From Comamonadaceae bacterium (GTDB taxonomy: Bacteria; Pseudomonadota; Gammaproteobacteria; Burkholderiales; Burkholderiaceae_C): a stretch of 10,156 nt of DNA. This document shows positions 1 through 5,990 of the stretch, in pieces (position 1 is the stretch's first letter; the number at the start of each line of letters is the position of its first letter). The position numbers and the translations under genes are program-made. The stretch spans positions 1 through 10,156 of the forward strand of contig CANGZO010000071.1 in the NCBI GenBank assembly GCA_947458305.1, read 5' to 3'. The notes beneath the pieces are model-generated. The model did no database searches. It was not told the origin of the DNA and saw only the letters and a program-made list of their open reading frames with translations.

Positions 1-192
1 GGTGGCCAGGCCCATGAAGCTGCCGGCCTTGGCGCGGGTGGCGCAGTACTCGGGCAAATAGCGACCGGCTTGGCGCATGAGCCACACGGGGGTGTGGTCG
101 GTGGCCTGGCGCAGGCAGGCGCGCAGGAAAGTGTCGTTTTGCAGGGGAGCAAATGCGCCCGCAGTTTGTGGGGATGAATAAGGCATGTTCAT
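1..192 (-). CDS. hemE: Uroporphyrinogen decarboxylase, N-terminal part (runs off the left edge)
   Basis: Cytoplasmic enzyme of haem synthesis that decarboxylates the four acetate side chains of uroporphyrinogen III to give coproporphyrinogen III. Only the first 64 codons are in the window; the frame is open to base 1. The translation carries the family's opening NDTFLRA (residues 19-25), then TPVWLMRQAGRYLPEY (34-49). The RQAGRY element holds two arginines (R40, R44) that match the substrate-binding arginines 37 and 41 of human UROD. The start is taken at the ATG at 192; a second in-frame ATG lies at 186. No good Shine-Dalgarno is seen before either, but a CACAAT hexamer lies seven bases upstream (see promoter entry). 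The HTTM gene ends 52 bases upstream on the same strand, so read-through is possible. Full family length is about 355-370 residues, so the truncation comes from the window edge, not decay. Confidence 0.95.
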   Translation of the reverse strand, partial: MNMPYSSPQTAGAFAPLQNDTFLRACLRQATDHTPVWLMRQAGRYLPEYCATRAKAGSFMGLAT

Positions 193-228
193 GGGTTGAA
201 TTGTGGCAGGGTGTTGGGTGTTTTTCTA
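192..228 (-). promoter_or_regulatory. Candidate hemE promoter, leaderless-type
   Basis: On the minus strand a TAGAAA hexamer (228-223, 4/6 to the -35 consensus) and CACAAT (205-200, 4/6 to the -10 consensus) are separated by exactly 17 bases. The start ATG follows CACAAT after seven bases, so transcription would begin at or next to the ATG. This is a pattern read only; weak hexamers like these occur by chance. Confidence 0.35.
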
Positions 229-244
229 TCACATAGGCGCAAGT

Positions 245-1024
245 TCAACGCGATGCGCAGTAAAGGATGGCTGGAAAGGTGCTGAGCCAAGCCCAGAAGA
301 ATCGATTCAATCCAAAAAACCAATAAACCAAAAAATGGAACATGGCTGCCACGGCGCAAAAAAAGGCTGCGACATGAAAGCTCCACAGTGCCAAGGGAAA
401 CAGACCTTCCCAAAGTATGAAACTCCAACTGCAGATGCGCGCCACCATCGGTGATCGAAAAAGACTTTTGTCAGGCAGGGGGCCATGCACTGCCTGGTCC
501 AGAAAGACCGTCAGAGCCTGTCCTGAGCGCCATTCTGGCCGCATGAATTTGATCCAGCCAGACACAAAGTAAGAGGCCAAACTTTGCAAAGTGACGTACC
601 AAAAGGCGATGCGCCAGGCTTCAGCGGGCTCGGTGAAGGTGCCCAAGCCGTGCGCCAACAGCAAGCCGGTCAAGCCGACCAAGGTCATGAAATCACTGCC
701 GCCATTGAATGCGCCACGCCAACGCAGCAAGAGCAAAACTGCCAACGTAAAAAGTGTGAGTGAAACCCCCAGTTCGGCATGGCCTGCCATCAAGACCACA
801 GAGAGCACACAACGCATCCACAGCAGCCCCTTGTAAACGCGGGCTTCAAACAAGCGGTCCAGCAGCCAGCGCACAGGCTGGTTGGGAATCTCTTGGCGCT
901 GAATCTCCCAGTCGCCTACCCGGTCCATGCGGACGAGCTTCAGGTACTCCAAGGTCTGTAGCAAAAGGCTCCAGCCCAGCAAGACCTCAAAAATCCGGAT
1001 GGCGGTGGCCAGGTCCAAGTTCAT
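245..1024 (-). CDS. HTTM-domain (vitamin K-dependent carboxylase-like) integral membrane protein
   Basis: A predicted 259-residue polytopic inner-membrane protein with several hydrophobic segments (near residues 8-28, 70-100, 112-130, 140-156, 195-235). The wording fits the HTTM family, bacterial relatives of the transmembrane part of vitamin K-dependent gamma-carboxylase: NGGSDFMTL (107-115), YFVSGWIKFMRPEW (152-165) and GLNRFFWAWLSTFPA (238-252). In the second motif, Lys159 falls where I recall the catalytic-base lysine of human GGCX (…YFIAGVKKLDADW…); this was aligned by eye only. There is no attached lumenal beta-sandwich domain, so the protein is much shorter than GGCX and its reaction, if any, is unknown. 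The start is taken at 1024 because that ATG forms an ATGA overlap with the stop of the upstream partner; an in-frame ATG at 1033 is an alternative with a weak GGTG before it. Family call fairly sure; function not known. Confidence 0.75.
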   Translation of the reverse strand: MNLDLATAIRIFEVLLGWSLLLQTLEYLKLVRMDRVGDWEIQRQEIPNQPVRWLLDRLFEARVYKGLLWMRCVLSVVLMAGHAELGVSLTLFTLAVLLLLRWRGAFNGGSDFMTLVGLTGLLLAHGLGTFTEPAEAWRIAFWYVTLQSLASYFVSGWIKFMRPEWRSGQALTVFLDQAVHGPLPDKSLFRSPMVARICSWSFILWEGLFPLALWSFHVAAFFCAVAAMFHFLVYWFFGLNRFFWAWLSTFPAILYCASR

Positions 1025-1563
1025 GCTGTCCATGCCAACACCGGTGACTGGAGCAGCAAAGACGCTTGCTGGTCCGGTAAAAACAGCAAGCGCACTTCAA
1101 ACTGATAGGCCCGAAGATCAGCGGGGTGGTCGCTTGCGAGGGGGGATGAATCGGCCGAATGCGCCACCGCCGCTTGTCTGGCCAAACGGGTGACCAGCCG
1201 GTAGCTGGCATAAGTGCGTATGTCCCCGTTTTCCGGCAAATCCTGGATGTCAGAGCTCAGGTGCTCGACCAGGTTTTGGTGCGACAGGGCCAGATTCACT
1301 TCGGGGTTGTGCAGCCACTGCAAAGGGTGTCGTGCTTTGCGCGGATAGTGCATGCGCCAGTCGGACCATTGCCCATCTGGACCCTGTGTCCGGACCCACA
1401 AACGCGGCGCTGGCCCCAGGCCATGAAAAAACTGCCAGTTTGGAAAAAACGCCCGAAGTAAAAACCACCAGGGGCCAGACAAAGTGCGGGTTTTCTTGCG
1501 AAACACCATGGTCAAACCCAGCAAGGCAAAGTAGGCGACGACCATGATGACGAAGAGATCCAT
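1021..1563 (-). CDS. Small membrane-anchored protein of unknown function, partner of the HTTM protein
   Basis: I do not recognise a named family. The 180-residue product has one N-terminal hydrophobic helix (about residues 3-21, FVIMVVAYFALLGLTMVF), then a basic stretch FRKKTR and an aromatic motif FFPNWQFFHGLGPAPRLWVR (39-58). The rest looks soluble: a WSDW/WLHNP region (67-87) and a C-terminal half with YASYRLVTRLARQ (118-130) and FEVRLLFLP (155-163). It lacks the CxxC of the DCC/DUF393 proteins that often accompany HTTM genes. Its TGA overlaps the HTTM start as ATGA, so the two are very likely co-translated and perhaps act together. The ATG at 1563 is preferred: it begins just before the TM helix and lies seven bases after GATAAT. 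An upstream GTG at 1626, with AGGA nine bases before it, would add 21 charged residues and cannot be excluded. Confidence 0.7.
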   Translation of the reverse strand: MDLFVIMVVAYFALLGLTMVFRKKTRTLSGPWWFLLRAFFPNWQFFHGLGPAPRLWVRTQGPDGQWSDWRMHYPRKARHPLQWLHNPEVNLALSHQNLVEHLSSDIQDLPENGDIRTYASYRLVTRLARQAAVAHSADSSPLASDHPADLRAYQFEVRLLFLPDQQASLLLQSPVLAWTA

Positions 1564-1576
1564 GGCGTGAATTATC
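1564..1576 (-). promoter_or_regulatory. Candidate -10 element before the HTTM-partner gene
   Basis: GATAAT at 1576-1571 on the minus strand matches the -10 consensus at five of six positions and sits seven bases from the ATG at 1563, implying a leaderless or nearly leaderless mRNA. The -35 is poor; TCGCAA at 1600-1595, with an 18-base spacer, is the best seen. It lies in the 105-base divergent region shared with rmlA. Confidence 0.35.
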
Positions 1577-1657
1577 GGTCTGAAGGGGGCCTCTTTGCGA
1601 CGTGTTCTTGCGCCGTGCGCATCCACCGGTTGAGGTCCTGCTTGGATCGGGGCGGCT

Positions 1658-1663
1658 TAAAAT
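1658..1663 (+). promoter_or_regulatory. Candidate -10 element of the rmlA operon
   Basis: TAAAAT (five of six to the -10 consensus) ends five bases before the rmlA ATG at 1669, so initiation from it would give a leaderless message. TTGAGG at 1630-1635 resembles a -35, but the 22-base spacer is too long, so the -35 is unresolved. There is no Shine-Dalgarno in between. Confidence 0.35.
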
Positions 1664-1668
1664 GGGGC

Positions 1669-2541
1669 ATGACACATCGCAAAGGCATCATCCTCGCAGG
1701 CGGCTCTGGCACCCGCTTGTATCCCGTGACCCAAGCCGTGAGCAAGCAGCTCATGCCGGTCTATGACAAACCCATGGTCTATTACCCGCTGACCACCTTG
1801 ATGCTGGCGGGCATCCGCGATGTGTTGCTGATCAGCACGCCACAAGACACCCCACGCTTTACCGAACTGCTGGGCGATGGGAGCCAGTGGGGCATGAACA
1901 TCCAATACGCCGTGCAACCCAGCCCTGATGGCCTGGCGCAAGCTTTCATCATCGGCAAAGACTTTGTGGGGGATGACCCGAGCGCGCTGGTCTTGGGCGA
2001 CAACATCTACTACGGCCATGATTTGGTCAAGTTGTTGGCCAGTGCCAACGAACGCCAAAGCGGCGCCAGCGTGTTTGCGTACCATGTGCACGACCCAGAG
2101 CGCTATGGCGTGGTGGACTTTGATGAGCAGAAAAAAGCACTCAGCATCGAAGAAAAGCCCAAGGCCCCCAAGAGCAATTACGCGGTCACGGGCTTGTATT
2201 TTTACGACAGCCAAGTGTGCGACATCGCAGCGGACATCCAGCCTTCTGCCCGGGGCGAGTTGGAGATCACCGACGTCAACAAGCGCTATTTGGCGTTGGG
2301 CCAGCTCAATGTTGAGATCATGGGCCGGGGTTATGCCTGGCTAGACACCGGCACGCACGACAGCTTGCTGGAGGCTGCAGGCTTCATTGCCACACTGCAA
2401 AAACGCCAGGGCCTGATGGTGGCCTGTCCCGAAGAAATTGCTTTCGGACAAAAATGGATTGGTGCCGCTGATGTCCAAAAGTTGGCCGCCCCATTGGCCA
2501 AGAACGGTTACGGCCAATACCTGTTGAACCTGCTCAAGTAA
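1669..2541 (+). CDS. rmlA: Glucose-1-phosphate thymidylyltransferase
   Basis: First enzyme of dTDP-L-rhamnose synthesis: it joins dTTP and glucose 1-phosphate to give dTDP-glucose in the cytoplasm. The 290-residue product matches the family's usual length (about 290). It shows the nucleotide-binding loop LAGGSGTRLYPVT (9-21), the KQLMPVYDKPMVYYPL block (26-41), LGDNIYYG (109-116) with the metal-binding Asp111, EEKPKAPKSNYAVTGLYFYD (161-180), and WLDTGTH (224-230) with the second metal ligand Asp226. The frame is open 34 codons further upstream to 1567, but that part covers the divergent promoter region and looks non-coding, so the ATG at 1669 is used. rmlC begins within its stop codon, so they form one operon. 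The sister enzymes rmlB and rmlD are not in this window. The gene is also known as rfbA. Confidence 0.97.
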   Translation: MTHRKGIILAGGSGTRLYPVTQAVSKQLMPVYDKPMVYYPLTTLMLAGIRDVLLISTPQDTPRFTELLGDGSQWGMNIQYAVQPSPDGLAQAFIIGKDFVGDDPSALVLGDNIYYGHDLVKLLASANERQSGASVFAYHVHDPERYGVVDFDEQKKALSIEEKPKAPKSNYAVTGLYFYDSQVCDIAADIQPSARGELEITDVNKRYLALGQLNVEIMGRGYAWLDTGTHDSLLEAAGFIATLQKRQGLMVACPEEIAFGQKWIGAADVQKLAAPLAKNGYGQYLLNLLK

Positions 2542-3107
2542 TGCCCTACACCGTCATACCCACGGCCATCCCCGATGTCCTGATCCTGGAGCCCCAAGTT
2601 TTTGGGGATGCGAGGGGCTTTTTCTTTGAGTCGTTCAACCAGCGTGACTTCTTTGAAAAAACCGGCGTGGACCTGCCTTTTGTACAAGACAACCACAGCA
2701 AGTCGGCCAAAGGAGTTTTGCGGGGTTTGCACTACCAGATCCAGCACCCGCAGGGCAAGCTGGTCAGGGTGGTGCAGGGCGAAGTGTTTGATGTGGCTGT
2801 GGACTTGCGCCGCAGCTCGGCCACGTTTGGCCAATGGAGTGGTGTGCACCTGAGTGCCGACAACCACCGCCAGTTGTGGGTGCCGCCAGGCTTTGCACAT
2901 GGCTTTGTGGTGCTGAGCGAGAGTGCGGAATTTTTGTACAAGACAACCGACTATTGGTTCCCCGAGCACGAGCGCAGTTTGCGCTGGAACGATCCGGCGG
3001 TCGGCATTGACTGGCCGATTGATTTTGAGCCCCAGTTGGCGGCCAAAGACCAAGTGGGCAAGTGGCTGCGCGAGGCCGATGTGTTTGAAAGTGAGCGGCC
3101 TGCATGA
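2541..3107 (+). CDS. rmlC: dTDP-4-dehydrorhamnose 3,5-epimerase
   Basis: Third enzyme of the dTDP-L-rhamnose pathway: it epimerises dTDP-4-keto-6-deoxyglucose at C3 and C5. The 188-residue cupin-fold protein has the usual length. It shows GDARGFFFESFN (22-33), DNHSKSAKGVLRGLHYQ (50-66) with His64 as the expected catalytic base, QGKLVRVVQGEVFDVAVDLR (71-90), WVPPGFAHGF (113-122), and EFLYKTTDYW (130-139) with Tyr133 as the expected acid, then RWNDPAVGIDWP (148-159). Its ATG shares one base with the rmlA TAA, and its TGA overlaps the next gene's ATG as ATGA, so translation of all three genes is probably coupled. No strong Shine-Dalgarno is seen. Nothing looks damaged. The gene is also called rfbC. 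Confidence 0.97.
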   Translation: MPYTVIPTAIPDVLILEPQVFGDARGFFFESFNQRDFFEKTGVDLPFVQDNHSKSAKGVLRGLHYQIQHPQGKLVRVVQGEVFDVAVDLRRSSATFGQWSGVHLSADNHRQLWVPPGFAHGFVVLSESAEFLYKTTDYWFPEHERSLRWNDPAVGIDWPIDFEPQLAAKDQVGKWLREADVFESERPA

Positions 3108-4666
3108 TGAAACGCCTCTCGTGGTTGGGCGGCGCTTTATTTGCTGTTGGGTGCACGGGGGCTTGGGCGCAGTCTGCTGAGGCGACACCACCATCAGAGC
3201 TGGCCTTGCCAACGACGCCGGTCAGTTGGTCTTTGACCCAGGAAGCCTGGCGCTTGCCTGCAAGCGAAACCATGGGCATGACGGGCGCAACTTTGTGGTG
3301 GGGTGCGACCAAGGACCTGAAGTTGGGTGTGGCCACTTATGGGGCGACGCGAGGGCAGCGGGGTGGCTTCATCACCCTGGGTGTGGCCGGCGAGTTGGAG
3401 CACCGTTGGAGTCCGCAGTGGCTCAGTACGGCAGGGCTGTTTGTGGGTGCAGGCGGTGGTCGCGGTGGTCAGCCTTTGGCGGGTGGCGGTTTGATGCTGC
3501 GCACCGATGTGGGCTTGGGCTATGACTTGTCGCGCGGCGGACGCATCGGGGCGGGTGTGAGCCATGTGCGGTTTCCGGATGGCACGATCAACAGCACGCA
3601 GCCTTATGTGCGTTATGACCACAAGTTTCACAGCCTTTGGGTGGGCGGCCTGGCGCCGCCCGAACTGAGACGGTCTGGGGCGCAGCCTGCAGGCTCGGCC
3701 TCATTGCCTTGGGGTGCACAGGAATTTGCCTTGGTGGTTCGTGATGTCCGCGTGGCCGCACCTGCGGGCGCCCCTGCCAACACGCCCATGCAATTGCTGG
3801 GCGTAGAGTGGACGTCCGATCTGGACCCGCATTGGTTTGTGAAGTTGGGCGCCGACGGTGCCATGGGCGGCCAAAGCAGTGGCTACATGCAGATTTTGGC
3901 AGGCGGGGGTTACCGCTTGCCATTGTGGCAAGGGGGTTCCCTCAAATTGCACGCTGCCGCTGGCCCTGCCGGTGGTGGCGCGGTGGACACACGGGGTGGG
4001 TTGATTTGGGACTCGGGGGTGGCTTTACAGCAGCGTGTGAGCCGCAACGATTCGCTGGAGTTGGCTTGGGGCAAGGTGGGTCACTTTTCTGGACACTTCA
4101 AGGGCGATGCTGTTGGCTTGAAGTGGGTGCACCATTTTTCTACCCCCGAGGTGGGGGCAGAGCCTGTTCGCTTGTCGGCTTTGCGTGGGCTGGACGCGCA
4201 CCATCTGCGCATCCGATTGGCGCAGCAAACCTACATTCAGGGCGCGCCAGGCTGGCGCAACAGTTATGCCGATTTGAATGTGGATAACCTGGGCGTTCAG
4301 CTCGATTACTTCTTAAGCCCTGCGAATCAGTCCACCCAGTGGTTTGTGACGGGCCAGGGCTTGGCCGCTTACAAGGGCCAAGCCGGTGCCTACATGACGG
4401 GTTTGGTGGGTATGGGCACCCAGCGCAGCTTGCGCGGCGCTTGGTTTGCCGAGGCCGAAGCCTTGGTAGGCGCTGCCGGTGGCGGTGGCTTGGCTACCGG
4501 GGGCGGTTTGGTGGGGCAACTCAATGTGGGGCTGGGTTATCGTTTGTCTAAGCATGTGTCGGTCATGGGCACAGCCGGCACCATGACCGCATTGGGCGGC
4601 GATTTCAGGGCCAAGGTATTGGGTCTGGGCCTGGTTTACGACTTGACCACTTTTGCTGGTCATTGA
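3104..4666 (+). CDS. Predicted outer-membrane beta-barrel protein with three internal repeats
   Basis: I do not recognise a named family. The 520-residue product starts with a signal peptide (MMKRL, a hydrophobic core, likely cleavage after AWA at residue 22). The mature part is rich in Gly, Ala and alternating hydrophobic/polar strands, and it lacks further TM helices, as in outer-membrane barrels. Three modules can be aligned by eye at about residues 41-175, 207-345 and 367-514. Each contains a glycine block (VGAGGGRGGQPLAGGG 114-129; AAAGPAGGGAVDTRGG 284-299; VGAAGGGGLATGGG 455-468), then a D/N-x-G-L/V-x-x strand (DVGLGYDLS 135-143; DSGVALQQRVS 303-313; NVGLGYRLS 474-482) and a final strand (YVRYDHKF 168-175; LKWVHHF 339-345; LGLVYDL 508-514). 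Cys17 gives only a poor lipobox (AVGC). It overlaps rmlC by ATGA, so it is expressed with the rhamnose genes; a role in the cell surface or polysaccharide is plausible but unproven. Confidence 0.7.
   Translation: MMKRLSWLGGALFAVGCTGAWAQSAEATPPSELALPTTPVSWSLTQEAWRLPASETMGMTGATLWWGATKDLKLGVATYGATRGQRGGFITLGVAGELEHRWSPQWLSTAGLFVGAGGGRGGQPLAGGGLMLRTDVGLGYDLSRGGRIGAGVSHVRFPDGTINSTQPYVRYDHKFHSLWVGGLAPPELRRSGAQPAGSASLPWGAQEFALVVRDVRVAAPAGAPANTPMQLLGVEWTSDLDPHWFVKLGADGAMGGQSSGYMQILAGGGYRLPLWQGGSLKLHAAAGPAGGGAVDTRGGLIWDSGVALQQRVSRNDSLELAWGKVGHFSGHFKGDAVGLKWVHHFSTPEVGAEPVRLSALRGLDAHHLRIRLAQQTYIQGAPGWRNSYADLNVDNLGVQLDYFLSPANQSTQWFVTGQGLAAYKGQAGAYMTGLVGMGTQRSLRGAWFAEAEALVGAAGGGGLATGGGLVGQLNVGLGYRLSKHVSVMGTAGTMTALGGDFRAKVLGLGLVYDLTTFAGH
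3224..4645 (+). repeat. Threefold protein-level repeat inside the barrel gene
   Basis: The three modules correspond to about 3224-3628, 3722-4138 and 4202-4645. They are diverged: recognisable in translation (glycine block, VGLGY-like strand, closing aromatic strand) but not as long DNA repeats. This points to old duplication rather than recent amplification. Boundaries are by eye and may shift by 10-20 residues. Confidence 0.5.
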
Positions 4667-4673
4667 GTTGTAT

Positions 4674-4701
4674 GCCACGGTGGCTGTCACCAAGCCATGG
4701 C
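4674..4701. other. Imperfect hairpin between convergent genes
   Basis: In the 58-base gap between the barrel gene and purT, GCCACGG-TGG can pair with CCA-AG-CCATGGC, leaving a CTGTCA loop, one mismatch and a two-base bulge. It lies in the right place for a two-way terminator. But on the plus strand it is followed by seven A's rather than T's, and on the minus strand the T run comes before it, so it is not a standard intrinsic terminator. Confidence 0.25.
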
Positions 4702-4724
4702 GTTGAAAAAAAGAGCCTGTGATA

Positions 4725-5861
4725 CTAAACCACCACCTTGATCTTGGCCGCCGCCTCACGCGCCCGTTGCAGCGCGTGGGCGCCTTGGGCCAGCGCCACC
4801 GCCATGCGGCGGTAGGGCCGCGTGGTGGGCTTGCCGAAAATGCGCACGTCCACGCCCGGCTCGCTCAGGGCGGCTTCTACACCGGTGAACGTCGGATGGC
4901 TGCCTTCTTTGTCGGCCAGTACCACGGCGCTGGCACCTTCCACGCAGTCGATTCGGGGAATCGGCAGACCCAAAATGGCGCGGGCGTGCAGGTCAAATTC
5001 GCTCAGGTTTTGGCTGATGAGTGTGACCATGCCGGTGTCGTGCGGGCGGGGGCTTAACTCGCTGAAGATCACTTCGTCTTTGGTTACAAAAAACTCCACG
5101 CCAAACAGGCCTGCGCCGCCTAAGTCTGTGGTGACTTTTTCGGCCATGTCTTGCGCGGCTTGGATTTGCGCGGGCTTCATGCCCTGGGGCTGCCAGCTGT
5201 ACTGGTAATCGCCGCGCTCTTGCACATGGCCAATGGGCGGGCAAAACAGGGTTTGGCCGTTGCGCTGGCGCACGGTGAGCAGGGTGATTTCAAACTCGAA
5301 GTGGATGAATTCTTCGACGATGACTTTTTGGCGGTCGCCGCGCATGCCCGCGCAGGCGTAGTCCCAGCTGGCTTGCACATCGTCAGCCGTCTTGGCCACG
5401 CTTTGGCCTTTGCCCGATGAACTCATGACCGGTTTGATGACGACCGGAAAGCCGATCTCGGTGGCGCGGGCCAGCAGCTCGGTGGCCGAATCGGCGTAGC
5501 TGAATTTGGCGGTGCGCACACCCAGGCCCACGGCCACGTCGCGGATGCGGTCGCGGTTCATGGTCAGGTTGGCGGCGCGGGCGCTGGGGATGACCTCAAA
5601 GCCCTGCTTTTCCACGTCCAGCAGCACTTCGGTGCGGATGGCCTCGATCTCGGGGACGATCAGGTCGGGCTGGTGCTGGGCGATGGCGGCACGCAGTGCC
5701 ACTTCGTCGAGCATGCTGAACACACAAAACTCGTCGGCAACCTGCATGGCAGGTGCCCCCGCATAGCTGTCGCAGGCAATGACGTGGCAGCCGAGGCGCT
5801 TGGCGCTGATGACGAATTCTTTGCCGAGTTCACCAGAACCCAGAAGCAGTATTTTTTTCAT
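4725..5861 (-). CDS. purT: Formate-dependent phosphoribosylglycinamide formyltransferase (GAR transformylase 2)
   Basis: ATP-grasp enzyme of purine synthesis: it uses formate and ATP to convert glycinamide ribonucleotide to formyl-GAR without folate. The 378-residue product shows GSGELGKE (8-15), PEIEAIRTE (70-78) for substrate binding, MNRDRIRD (101-108), the ATP-loop SSSGKGQS (147-154), IVEEFIHFEFEITLL (181-195) and the metal-binding FSELSPRPHDTG (266-277), so all ATP-grasp parts are present. E. coli PurT is 392 residues; the difference is a shorter N-terminus. The ATG at 5861 is chosen because MKKILLLGSGELGKE gives the normal beta strand at the start; an in-frame TTG at 5891 would add ten residues with no supporting signal. 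There is no clear Shine-Dalgarno; TCTTAT ends four bases upstream and is only a weak -10 candidate. No other purine genes are adjacent, and it is divergent from the exporter operon. Confidence 0.97.
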   Translation of the reverse strand: MKKILLLGSGELGKEFVISAKRLGCHVIACDSYAGAPAMQVADEFCVFSMLDEVALRAAIAQHQPDLIVPEIEAIRTEVLLDVEKQGFEVIPSARAANLTMNRDRIRDVAVGLGVRTAKFSYADSATELLARATEIGFPVVIKPVMSSSGKGQSVAKTADDVQASWDYACAGMRGDRQKVIVEEFIHFEFEITLLTVRQRNGQTLFCPPIGHVQERGDYQYSWQPQGMKPAQIQAAQDMAEKVTTDLGGAGLFGVEFFVTKDEVIFSELSPRPHDTGMVTLISQNLSEFDLHARAILGLPIPRIDCVEGASAVVLADKEGSHPTFTGVEAALSEPGVDVRIFGKPTTRPYRRMAVALAQGAHALQRAREAAAKIKVVV

Positions 5862-5926
5862 GGGGATAAGAAGGGTAGAGAGAGCACACAAGCCTCATTG
5901 TTGCTCAGTTGCCTGACGCACAACCT

Positions 5927-5936
5927 GCACATGTGC
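5927..5936. promoter_or_regulatory. Perfect 10-bp palindrome in the purT/exporter divergent region
   Basis: GCACATGTGC is its own reverse complement. It lies 66 bases upstream of the purT ATG and 55 bases upstream of the exporter ATG, a position suited to a dimeric regulator. No regulator gene is adjacent. A palindrome this short may be chance. Confidence 0.2.
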
Positions 5937-5954
5937 CGATCTTGACTTGGATCA

Positions 5955-5979
5955 TGGGTTTGAACCGCACCCAAACCCA
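5955..5979. promoter_or_regulatory. 8-bp inverted repeat, candidate operator of the exporter operon
   Basis: TGGGTTTG (5955-5962) and CAAACCCA (5972-5979) are exact reverse complements separated by nine bases. The right arm runs into the candidate -10 hexamer, so a protein bound here would compete with RNA polymerase. It could instead form a small hairpin if the transcript started further upstream. Confidence 0.35.
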
Positions 5980-5983
5980 CAAT
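5978..5983 (+). promoter_or_regulatory. Candidate -10 element of the exporter operon
   Basis: CACAAT lies seven bases before the ATG at 5991, the same hexamer and spacing as at hemE. It overlaps the alternative ATG at 5982, which argues for the start at 5991. No acceptable -35 was found at 16-18 bases: TTGAAC at 5960 is too close and TTGACT at 5942 too far. Confidence 0.3.
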
Positions 5984-5990
5984 GGGCCGC

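Noticed and set aside
290..370. AT-richer patch suggesting foreign DNA
   Set aside because: It encodes the Phe/Trp/Tyr-rich last helix of the HTTM protein; the Phe codons (TTT, TTC) and Trp/Tyr codons explain the lower GC.
1567..1668. 34-codon upstream extension of rmlA
   Set aside because: It would cover the divergent promoter region and precede the conserved RmlA start; RmlA proteins begin a few residues before KGIILAGGSGTR.
1657..2214. 185-codon open frame antisense to rmlA
   Set aside because: Lies fully opposite a strongly conserved gene in a GC-rich genome, where such shadow frames are common. Its product has no recognisable motif and a composition typical of reverse-complement reading.
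3152..3163. Lipoprotein signal in the barrel protein (AVGC, Cys17)
   Set aside because: The -3 position is Ala rather than Leu/Val/Ile, and a standard signal peptidase I site (AWA before Gln) follows directly. The barrel-like mature part also fits a non-lipidated protein better.
2508..3212. 234-codon open frame antisense to rmlC
   Set aside because: It mirrors the rmlC codons and crosses two gene boundaries; no start signal or family features.
4674..4712. Intrinsic terminator between the barrel gene and purT
   Set aside because: The hairpin is imperfect and the A/T run is on the wrong side for both strands, so it is listed only as a possible structure.
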